A stretch of DNA of 64,000 nucleotides from Nocardioides sp. zg-1228 (GTDB lineage: Bacteria; Actinomycetota; Actinomycetes; Propionibacteriales; Nocardioidaceae). Shown here one piece after another: positions 57,728 to 64,000 of the stretch. The DNA lies in assembly GCF_017086465.1 (NCBI RefSeq), contig NZ_CP070961.1:806001-870000 (forward strand). The letters run 5' to 3'. Below the pieces are notes generated by a model that was not told the origin of the DNA, ran no database searches, and saw only the letters and a program-made list of their open reading frames with translations. Numbering within the stretch: position 1 is the stretch's first letter; every line of letters starts with the position of its first letter. The position numbers and the translations under genes are program-made.

Positions 57728-58179
57728 TCCGTCCCGCCACGCTCGCCGACCTGCCGGCACTCCTCGCCCTCGAGCAGGAGCTCTTCGGTCCCGACGCGTG
57801 GAGCGAGGCGCTCGTGCGCGAGGAGATCGAGGGGCCCGGGCGACGCTTCCTGGTCGCCGACGACCTCTCCGGCTACGCGGTGACGATGACCGCCGGCGAC
57901 ATCGTCGACCTGCTGCGCATCGGCGTACGCCCCGACGCGCGCCGCGCCGGCCTCGCCTCCCGGCTCCTCGAGGAGCTCCTCGTCGACACCGACGGCGCCT
58001 CGCGGATGCTGCTGGAGGTGAGCGTGGCCAACGCGCCCGCCGTCGGGTTCTACGTCGCCCGGCAGTTCAGCGTCATCGACGTACGACCGCACTACTACCG
58101 CGACGGGTCGGAGGCGCTGGTGATGTGCCGCTGGCTCCCGGGCGCGGCGAGGGAGCAGACGGAGACCGCCCATGACTGA
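57724..58179 (+). CDS. rimI: Ribosomal protein S18 alanine N-acetyltransferase-like RimI
   Basis: The 151-residue GNAT protein has the RimI pattern: a C-terminal [13 protein letters not shown] segment and the acetyl-CoA loop [18 protein letters not shown]. RimI acetylates the N-terminal alanine of S18. It overlaps tsaB and tsaD, as in many actinobacteria. Confidence 0.9.
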   Translation: MIRPATLADLPALLALEQELFGPDAWSEALVREEIEGPGRRFLVADDLSGYAVTMTAGDIVDLLRIGVRPDARRAGLASRLLEELLVDTDGASRMLLEVSVANAPAVGFYVARQFSVIDVRPHYYRDGSEALVMCRWLPGAAREQTETAHD

Positions 58180-59218
58180 CGCACCGCTCGTCCTCGGCAT
58201 CGAGACCTCGTGCGACGAGACCGGCGTCGGCATCGTCCGAGGCCACACGCTGCTCGCCGACACCGTCGCCAGCAGCGTCGAGGAGCACGCCCGCTTCGGC
58301 GGCGTCGTGCCCGAGGTCGCCAGCCGCGCCCACCTCGAGGCGATGGTGCCCACGATCGAGCGGGCCGCCGAGACCGCCGGCATCTCCCTGTCCGACATCG
58401 ACGCGGTGGCCGTGACCAGCGGGCCCGGGCTCGCCGGCGCGCTGCTGGTGGGCGTGGCGAGCGCCAAGGCGCTCGCGCTCGGCCTCGGCAAGCCGATCTA
58501 CGGCGTCAACCACCTCGCCGCCCACGTCGCCGTCGACCAGCTCGAGCACGGTCCGCTGCCCGAGCCGTGCCTGGCGATGCTGGTCTCGGGCGGTCACTCC
58601 AGCCTGCTGGAGGTCACCGACGTCACGGTCGGCGTGGAGCCGATGGGCGCCACCATCGACGACGCCGCGGGGGAGGCCTTCGACAAGGTCGCCCGGCTGC
58701 TCGGCCTGCCCTTCCCCGGCGGCCCCCACATCGACAAGCAGGCGCGCTCGGGCAACAGCGTCGCCATCGACTTCCCGCGCGGGCTCACCAGCCGGCGCGA
58801 CCTCGAGCGTCACCGCTTCGACTTCTCCTTCTCCGGACTGAAGACCGCCGTGGCCCGCTGGGTGGAGGCCCAGCAGCGCTCGGGGGCCGCGATCGACGTC
58901 GCCGACGTGGCCGCGTCGTTCCAGGAGGCCGTATGCGACGTGCTGACCCGCAAGGCGATCGACGCGGCGACGAGCCGAGGGATCGAGGACATCCTGATCG
59001 GCGGCGGGGTGGCTGCCAACAGCCGCCTGCGTGCCATGGCCGAGGAGCGCGCCACCGCCCGTGGCATCCGGGTGCGGGTGCCGCGCCCGGGCCTGTGCAC
59101 CGACAACGGGGCCATGGTCGCCGCGCTCGGCGCCGAGCTCGTCGCACGGGGGCGTACGCCCTCCTCGCTCGACCTCCCCGCCGACTCCTCGCAGCCGATC
59201 ACGACCGTCGTGGCCTGA
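58172..59218 (+). CDS. tsaD: TsaD, threonylcarbamoyl transferase
   Basis: The 348-residue protein carries out the transfer of threonylcarbamoyl to A37 of tRNA. It has the metal-binding histidines in [10 protein letters not shown] and VNHLAAHVA and the ASKHA nucleotide motifs ([19 protein letters not shown]). It completes the tsaE-tsaB-rimI-tsaD group. Confidence 0.96.
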   Translation: MTDAPLVLGIETSCDETGVGIVRGHTLLADTVASSVEEHARFGGVVPEVASRAHLEAMVPTIERAAETAGISLSDIDAVAVTSGPGLAGALLVGVASAKALALGLGKPIYGVNHLAAHVAVDQLEHGPLPEPCLAMLVSGGHSSLLEVTDVTVGVEPMGATIDDAAGEAFDKVARLLGLPFPGGPHIDKQARSGNSVAIDFPRGLTSRRDLERHRFDFSFSGLKTAVARWVEAQQRSGAAIDVADVAASFQEAVCDVLTRKAIDAATSRGIEDILIGGGVAANSRLRAMAEERATARGIRVRVPRPGLCTDNGAMVAALGAELVARGRTPSSLDLPADSSQPITTVVA

Positions 59219-59261
59219 CCGCTCCGGCACCGTTGCCCCACCGTTGCCCCATCGGGGACGC

Positions 59262-59292
59262 CGAAGGCCCCGCCCGAGAGCGGGGGCCTTCG
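59262..59292. terminator. Bidirectional terminator after tsaD
   Basis: A stem of about 12 bp, CGAAGGCCCC with GGGGCCTTCG plus a bulge and loop CCGAGA, between the converging tsaD and PPE-like gene. Confidence 0.75.
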
Positions 59293-59318
59293 TCACGCGC
59301 ACTCGTGCGCCGTGGTCG

Positions 59319-60818
59319 TCAGTCGAGGACGCTCGGAGCGACCTCGTCGTCGCCGAGCCAGTCCTGGTCGTAGACCAGGCTGTCGCGCTCTGCGGCCTGG
59401 TCGCGGTCGCCCTTGCGGCCGCCGCGCCCGGAGGCGCCACCAGCCGCTGCACCCGCACCGCGGGCCCCGCTCGAGCCGCGCCCGCCGGAGCGGGAGCCGG
59501 TGCTCGAGCCGGCCGCCGCGCCGCGGCTGCCCGCCGAGCCGGCACCGCGGGCTGACGACCCACCGGTGGAGGCCCCGCGTGCGGCCGCCGAGCCGGCTCC
59601 GCGCGAGGTGGGGCTGCCGGCCGCCGCGCCGCCGCGTCCGGTCGCACCTGCCGCACCCGCGCTGGTCGGACGCGACAACGCGCCGGCGCTGCCGCTGCGA
59701 CCGGTGGCTCCGATCGGTCGGGTGGTGGACGAACCGGGGGAGGACACCGAGCCGGCGCGGACGCCGCCCATCATGCCGCTGGCACCGCCGGCCGCACCGG
59801 CAGCGCCCATCGCCGCGGCGTTGACGCCGCCGGCGCCCGCTCCGGCCGCGCCCGCCGCGCCGGGCGCCGCCACCTGCGAGCCGCCGGGGGTGTAGCTCAC
59901 CCCGCCCTGCGACGAGCCCGCGACCGTGCTGGTCTCGCCCGGCGTGGCTCCCGGGTAGGTCGGGGTCGTGCCCGGCGGGGTGTGGGTCGGCGGGGTGTGG
60001 GTCGGCGGGGTGTGGGTCGGCGGAGTCGGCTCCGTGGTGGGCGGAGGGGGCGGGTTGCCGGTGGGCGGCTGAGGAGTCGGGTCGCCGGGGGGCGGCTCAG
60101 GGATCGGGGGGCCGGTGGGCGGCTGCGGGGTCGGGTTCCAGGTGCCCGGCGGGTTGCCGTTGCCGGGACCCTCGGGCGTCGTCGGAACGCCCGGCGCCTT
60201 GGTGCCCGGCAGGTAGGGACCCGACGGACCGGTCGGGACGCTGGGCGGCGGCTCGGTCGGGTCGGGCTGCCCGTGGATCTCCTTCATCGGCGGGATCGCA
60301 CCGAGGAAGGCCGCATCGAGGTCCTTGGTGAGCGCGAGAGCCTTGGCCTCCTGCTTCTCGTACTCCGCCTGCCAGGACGAGCGCGCGTTGGCCCGCGCGC
60401 TGGACGCGGCCGCCTGCGCCTGCAGCTCCTCCTTGGTCGGCTCGACGCCGGGCGTGCCCGCGGGAGCCTGGTAGGGAGCCGGCTTGTCGCCGAGGTCAGC
60501 CATGTTGTCGCGCGTGGTCCGGGTGTCCTCGATCTGGAGTCCCACCTGGCGCAGGGCCTCGCCGGCCGCCTCGAGCTGCTCGGACTTCGCGATGATCGAG
60601 GTCGCCGACTCCTCCATCCCGGCGCGCAGGGCCGGACCGGTGAGGGTCGACTCGCCGATGCGGAGCTCGGCCTGCTGAGCGGCGTTCCTGAGGGCGTCGC
60701 CCAGCACCTTCAGGTCGGCGGCCTTCTCCTTCCAGGCGTCGCCGGCGTTCTTGATCTCACCCCCGGCCGCGGAGTCGAGGTAGGTGTCGAGAACCTGACG
60801 GTTGGGTCCCTTGGTCAC
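59319..60818 (-). CDS. Proline/glycine-rich T7SS-type protein
   Basis: The 499-residue protein has a helical N-terminal part (about residues 1-180) with a Tyr153-x3-Glu157 (YEKQE) signature resembling T7SS export motifs, then a Pro/Thr-rich region (about 187-290, with three PPTHT repeats), then a Gly/Ala/Ser-rich region to about 470, and an acidic tail ending DEVAPSVLD. There is no signal peptide. The layout resembles PPE-type or other large actinobacterial T7SS substrates. It ends 3 bp before the stop of the small helical gene. Confidence 0.65.
   Translation of the reverse strand: MTKGPNRQVLDTYLDSAAGGEIKNAGDAWKEKAADLKVLGDALRNAAQQAELRIGESTLTGPALRAGMEESATSIIAKSEQLEAAGEALRQVGLQIEDTRTTRDNMADLGDKPAPYQAPAGTPGVEPTKEELQAQAAASSARANARSSWQAEYEKQEAKALALTKDLDAAFLGAIPPMKEIHGQPDPTEPPPSVPTGPSGPYLPGTKAPGVPTTPEGPGNGNPPGTWNPTPQPPTGPPIPEPPPGDPTPQPPTGNPPPPPTTEPTPPTHTPPTHTPPTHTPPGTTPTYPGATPGETSTVAGSSQGGVSYTPGGSQVAAPGAAGAAGAGAGGVNAAAMGAAGAAGGASGMMGGVRAGSVSSPGSSTTRPIGATGRSGSAGALSRPTSAGAAGATGRGGAAAGSPTSRGAGSAAARGASTGGSSARGAGSAGSRGAAAGSSTGSRSGGRGSSGARGAGAAAGGASGRGGRKGDRDQAAERDSLVYDQDWLGDDEVAPSVLD
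59973..60020 (-). repeat. 15-bp tandem repeat encoding PPTHT
   Basis: The unit CGGCGGGGTGTGGGT repeats three times in the proline-rich region of the T7SS-type gene. It encodes the repeated Pro-Pro-Thr-His-Thr. Confidence 0.75.
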
Positions 60819-60821
60819 GGC

Positions 60822-61229
60822 TCAGTCCTCCTCGGTGGGCATGGTGCACTGGTCGGTGCCGAAGTCGGGGGCAGCCACGCAGCTCGTCGACGTCTGGATC
60901 AGGCGCATCGTCGCGGCGGTCTGCTCGGTCGTCGTCTCCATGTCCTTGTTGAAGAGCTCCACCGACTCGGCCATCCCGCGCAGCCCGGCCGCCATCTTCT
61001 TGAGCTCGTCGGCGACGGTCTGGTGGGCCATCTCGGTGTTGGTGCCGAGGCGGTATCCACCGGTGTAGGACTGACCGAACGAGGTGCTCGCGACGGGCAC
61101 GACGGGATTGTTGACGACGCCCTCGGCGGCCTTGTCGAAGGAGGCCATCAAGGAGGCGGTCGTCTCGGGATCGATGTTGAGCCCGACCATGGTCTGGTTG
61201 AGCAGTTCACGGTCTTCCAACGGCAGCAT
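60822..61229 (-). CDS. Small helical protein, T7SS-associated
   Basis: The 135-residue protein has a short N-terminal helix, a central TSFGQSYTGGYRLG turn and a long helix (ADELKKMAAGLRGMAESVELFNKDMETTTEQTAATM). It is close in size to WXG100 proteins but lacks the WXG triad; the fold is inferred. It is read from AAAGGA-preceded ATG at 61229 and sits 3 bp upstream of the Pro-rich gene, so the two are likely co-expressed and may form a pair. Confidence 0.6.
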   Translation of the reverse strand: MLPLEDRELLNQTMVGLNIDPETTASLMASFDKAAEGVVNNPVVPVASTSFGQSYTGGYRLGTNTEMAHQTVADELKKMAAGLRGMAESVELFNKDMETTTEQTAATMRLIQTSTSCVAAPDFGTDQCTMPTEED

Positions 61230-61355
61230 GATCTGTCCTTTCCCCCTCGTCGCAGAACCAAAACCACCCTATGTGGGCGAACTGCCTCGCGAGGCATCCT
61301 CCAGGGAAAACGCGGTGCCCCGGGACGTGTCGTCCGGCCCGATAGGCTCCCGCGC

Positions 61356-61970
61356 ATGATGTCTCGGGGAGAGCGGGTCCGTCTGGTGGCGGCGTGCGTC
61401 GGTCTGGTCGCGGTCCTGGCCAGCGGGTGCCAGTCGTCGGGGGAGGGCACGGACGCCGACCCGGTCGGCGGCTCGCCCACGTCGTCGTCCGCCCCGCCGA
61501 CCCCGGTCCCGACCGCGACGAGCACGGTCGTGGAGCCGGCGGACGGGCCCCGGATCAAGGTCCCCGGCGCCAGCATGCACGGCCTGGCGACCTACACCCG
61601 CAACAGCGACTTCGGCATCGTGCAGGGCTTCCGCGACGGCCAGAGCGGCGTGACGCTGGCGCCGGCGCTGACCGACACGGCCTCGCTCGACGCCTTCGCG
61701 AAGGAGTGGATCCGCCAGCACGACGGCCCGAAGGTCCAGGTGCGCCAGGACGACGCGGTGGCCGGCGGCAAGTACAACGCCTGGCACGTCGTCGACGAGA
61801 CGTCCGACCCGCAGTACCGCGTGCACACCTTCGGGGTGATGTTCCTCGACTCGAGCTGGACCATCACCATCCGGCACAACCTCGACGGCGTGCCGCAGCC
61901 GCTGACCGACGACGAGATGCAGGGTGTGACCGACTCCCTGCTCGCCAGTTTCAAGACCGACCTGGACTGA
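61356..61970 (+). CDS. Lipoprotein of unknown function
   Basis: The 204-residue protein has a lipoprotein signal (lipobox LASGC), a Ser/Pro/Thr linker and a domain beginning IKVPGASMHGLATYTRNSD that ends with a C-terminal helix DSLLASFKTDLD. No family was recognised with certainty. TAGGCT lies 7 nt upstream of ATG. It is divergent from the T7SS-associated genes and may belong with them as the surface element. Confidence 0.65.
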   Translation: MMSRGERVRLVAACVGLVAVLASGCQSSGEGTDADPVGGSPTSSSAPPTPVPTATSTVVEPADGPRIKVPGASMHGLATYTRNSDFGIVQGFRDGQSGVTLAPALTDTASLDAFAKEWIRQHDGPKVQVRQDDAVAGGKYNAWHVVDETSDPQYRVHTFGVMFLDSSWTITIRHNLDGVPQPLTDDEMQGVTDSLLASFKTDLD

Positions 61971-61975
61971 GCGGC

Positions 61976-61994
61976 ACCCGGGGCTGGCCCGGGT
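61976..61994 (+). terminator. Hairpin after the lipoprotein gene
   Basis: ACCCGGG (61976-61982) pairs with CCCGGGT (61988-61994) with a 5-nt loop, 6 bp after the stop. Confidence 0.55.
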
Positions 61995-62087
61995 CCCGGT
62001 GAGCACACCGTGACACCCGGGGTGGTTGCATCTGTGGGGTCGGCGTCGCAGCGTTCGCGTCGACCCAGACACAGAGGAGGCACATCG

Positions 62088-63221
62088 ATGCAGCAGGTCC
62101 AGGCGGTCGTCGCGCTCGCGAAGGGCGAGCCGGTGCAGCTCACCACCATCAACGTCCCCGACCCCGGCCCGGGCGAGGCGGTCGTGAAGATCCAGGCCTG
62201 CGGGGTGTGCCACACCGACCTCCACTACCGCGAGGGCGGGATCAACGACGACTTCCCCTTCCTGCTCGGCCACGAGGCCGCCGGCGTCGTGGAGTCGGTC
62301 GGCCCGGACGTCACGAGCGTCGAGCCGGGCGACTTCGTCGTCCTCAACTGGCGCGCGGTGTGCGGCGAGTGCCGCGCCTGCAACCGCGGTGAGCCGTGGT
62401 ACTGCTTCGCCACCCACAACGCCACCCAGAAGATGACGCTCGCCGAGGGCGACCTCGCCGGCACCGAGCTGTCGCCGGCGCTGGGCATCGGGGCGTTCGC
62501 CGAGAAGACGCTGGTCGCGGCCGGCCAGTGCACGAAGGTCGACCCCTCGGCGCGTCCCGCCGCCGTCGGCCTGCTCGGGTGCGGGGTGATGGCCGGCCTG
62601 GGTGCTGCCATCAACACGGGCAACGTGACCCGCGGCTCCACCGTCGCCGTCATCGGCTGCGGCGGCGTCGGTGCCGCAGCGATCGCGGGCGCCGCACTCG
62701 CCGGAGCGTCCCGGGTCATCGCCGTCGACATCGACGACCGCAAGCTCGAGATGGCGCGCTCGATGGGTGCCACCCACACGGTCAACTCCGCCGAGGTCGA
62801 CGCCGTGACCGCCATCCGCGAGCTGACCCCGCCGCAGGACGACACCGGCCACGAGGGCGGGGCCGACGTGGTGATCGACGCCGTCGGTCGCCCGGAGACG
62901 TGGAAGCAGGCCTTCTACGCCCGCGACCTGGCCGGCACCGTCGTCCTCGTCGGTGTGCCGACGCCGGACATGACGATCCCCGAGATCCCGCTCATCGACG
63001 TCTTCGGCCGCGGCGGCTCGCTGAAGTCCTCCTGGTATGGCGACTGCCTGCCCTCGCGCGACTTCCCGATGCTGGTCGACCTCTACCAGCAGGGCCGGCT
63101 CGACCTCGACGCCTTCGTGACCGAGGAGATCGGCATCGGCGACGTCGAGGCGGCGTTCGAGAAGATGCACCACGGGCCAGAAGACGGCCCCAGCGTGCTC
63201 CGCTCGGTGGTGGTGCTCTGA
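62088..63221 (+). CDS. mscR: S-(hydroxymethyl)mycothiol dehydrogenase
   Basis: The 377-residue zinc alcohol dehydrogenase has the catalytic zinc site ([14 protein letters not shown]), the structural zinc cysteines in [15 protein letters not shown] and the cofactor motif [13 protein letters not shown]. The similarity to mycothiol-dependent formaldehyde dehydrogenase is strong. It oxidises the adduct of mycothiol and formaldehyde. AGAGGAGG precedes the ATG. Its stop overlaps the next gene by one base. Confidence 0.93.
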   Translation: MQQVQAVVALAKGEPVQLTTINVPDPGPGEAVVKIQACGVCHTDLHYREGGINDDFPFLLGHEAAGVVESVGPDVTSVEPGDFVVLNWRAVCGECRACNRGEPWYCFATHNATQKMTLAEGDLAGTELSPALGIGAFAEKTLVAAGQCTKVDPSARPAAVGLLGCGVMAGLGAAINTGNVTRGSTVAVIGCGGVGAAAIAGAALAGASRVIAVDIDDRKLEMARSMGATHTVNSAEVDAVTAIRELTPPQDDTGHEGGADVVIDAVGRPETWKQAFYARDLAGTVVLVGVPTPDMTIPEIPLIDVFGRGGSLKSSWYGDCLPSRDFPMLVDLYQQGRLDLDAFVTEEIGIGDVEAAFEKMHHGPEDGPSVLRSVVVL

Positions 63222-63859
63222 TGACCGGGCCGCGCGGCGTGCGGGTCGACCACGGCGTCGTCTCGGGCACGTTCTCCCTCGACGGAGAGACCTACGACGT
63301 CGACAACAACGTGTGGGTGATCGGGGACGACGAGCAGTGCCTGGTCATCGACGCCCCGCACGACGTCGACGCGATCCTCGCGGTCGTCGGCGGCCGCGCC
63401 GTGAAGGCGATCGTGTGCACGCACGCGCACGACGACCACGTGCGGGTCGCGCCCGAGCTGCGCCGCCGGACCGGGGCGCCCGTGCTGCTGCACCCCGACG
63501 ACCGGCCGCTGTGGGAGCTGACCCACGGTGGTGACGAGGAGGGGGCCGAGCTCTGGGACGTCGACCTCGCCGACGGTCAGACGCTCACGATCGGCGGGGC
63601 GGCCGTCACGGTGATCCACACGCCGGGCCACGCTCCCGGCGCCGTGTGCCTCTACGTCCACGACCTCGGGTGCGTCTTCACCGGTGACACCCTCTTCCAG
63701 GGCGGGCCCGGGGCGACCGGTCGCTCCTACTCCGACGAGGACCTGATCAAGGAGTCCATCCGGTCGCGGCTCCTCGAGCTGCCCGACGAGACGGTCGTGC
63801 ACACCGGCCACGGTCCCGACACCACCATCGGGGCCGAGCGGGAGCGGCTCGCCGGCTGA
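63221..63859 (+). CDS. Metallo-beta-lactamase-fold hydrolase (mycothiol-linked)
   Basis: The 212-residue protein has the MBL signature THAHDDH, IHTPGHAPG and FTGDTLF. It follows mscR directly, an arrangement also known in other actinobacteria. It may hydrolyse S-formylmycothiol to formate and mycothiol; this is inferred from context. Confidence 0.88.
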   Translation: MTGPRGVRVDHGVVSGTFSLDGETYDVDNNVWVIGDDEQCLVIDAPHDVDAILAVVGGRAVKAIVCTHAHDDHVRVAPELRRRTGAPVLLHPDDRPLWELTHGGDEEGAELWDVDLADGQTLTIGGAAVTVIHTPGHAPGAVCLYVHDLGCVFTGDTLFQGGPGATGRSYSDEDLIKESIRSRLLELPDETVVHTGHGPDTTIGAERERLAG

Positions 63860-63881
63860 GGTCGGTTGTGGCCAGCCGGGG

Positions 63882-64000
63882 TCAGGCGGCCCGCCACTGC
63901 TGCTGGCGGGCCTCCCTCACCTCGTCGAGGTGCTCGGCCTCGGCCGCCAGCTGGCGGGACGCCGGATGGTCGACGGGCGTGCCGAACACGCGCCGCTGGA
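63882..64000 (-). CDS. 3' end of an unknown protein, cut by the window edge
   Basis: A minus-strand open frame of at least 38 residues ends at TGA (63882-63884). It is helical and charged (AEAEHLDEVREARQQQ). The rest lies outside the window and function cannot be assigned. Confidence 0.4.
   Translation of the reverse strand, partial: QRRVFGTPVDHPASRQLAAEAEHLDEVREARQQQWRAA

Overview
The window is very G+C-rich DNA from an actinobacterium. The best guess is Nocardioides or another member of the Nocardioidaceae. This is inferred from an S-(hydroxymethyl)mycothiol dehydrogenase, long acidic extensions on L17 and S9, and the gene order infA-rpmJ-rpsM-rpsK-rpsD-rpoA-rplQ-truA followed later by rplM-rpsI-glmM-coaA-glmS-acpS-nnr-alr-tsaE-tsaB-rimI-tsaD. 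No tRNA, rRNA, CRISPR array, transposase or phage gene was found.

Layout. Positions 1-6.8 kb hold the end of a large fibronectin-III surface protein and a MoxR / DUF58 / transglutaminase-like operon. Positions 7-11 kb hold the ribosomal alpha operon. Positions 11-15 kb hold a reductase, a three-gene ArsR-SRPBCC-DinB-like operon on the minus strand, then truA and a methyltransferase. Positions 15-28.8 kb are accessory: phosphotransferase, lipidated sortase, P450, aldo/keto reductase, flavin disulfide reductase, Nramp-like transporter, ABC-F protein, luciferase-like oxidoreductase and two glycosyltransferases. Positions 28.8-38.4 kb form a catabolic island: a complete branched-chain-type ABC importer (livGFHM plus binding protein), a divergent PucR regulator and three acyl-CoA dehydrogenases. 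Positions 38.5-45.3 kb hold an HtrA-type protease, a type VII secretion (T7SS)-like substrate operon, citrate synthase and a FAD oxidoreductase. Positions 45.3-59.2 kb return to core genes: ribosomal proteins L13 and S9, amino-sugar and cell-wall precursor synthesis, CoA/ACP and NAD(P)HX repair, alanine racemase, and the t6A tRNA-modification genes with tsaE fused to a GNAT domain. Positions 59.3-62 kb hold a second T7SS-like locus, and 62-64 kb a mycothiol-dependent formaldehyde detoxification pair.

How the genes work together. The core blocks cover translation (infA, ribosomal proteins, rpoA), tRNA modification (truA, tsaE/B/D) and envelope precursors (glmM, glmS, alr). The importer, PucR and acyl-CoA dehydrogenases look like one uptake-and-oxidation module for an unidentified carboxylic substrate. 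The two T7SS-like loci each combine helical proteins carrying a YxxxD/E signature with a lipoprotein, and are the best candidates for an undescribed system. A palindromic intergenic repeat occurs twice in tandem after glmM and once, inverted, 25 kb away upstream of the ABC-F gene. Many genes have a TANNNT hexamer 6-8 nt before the start codon, which implies widespread leaderless transcription.
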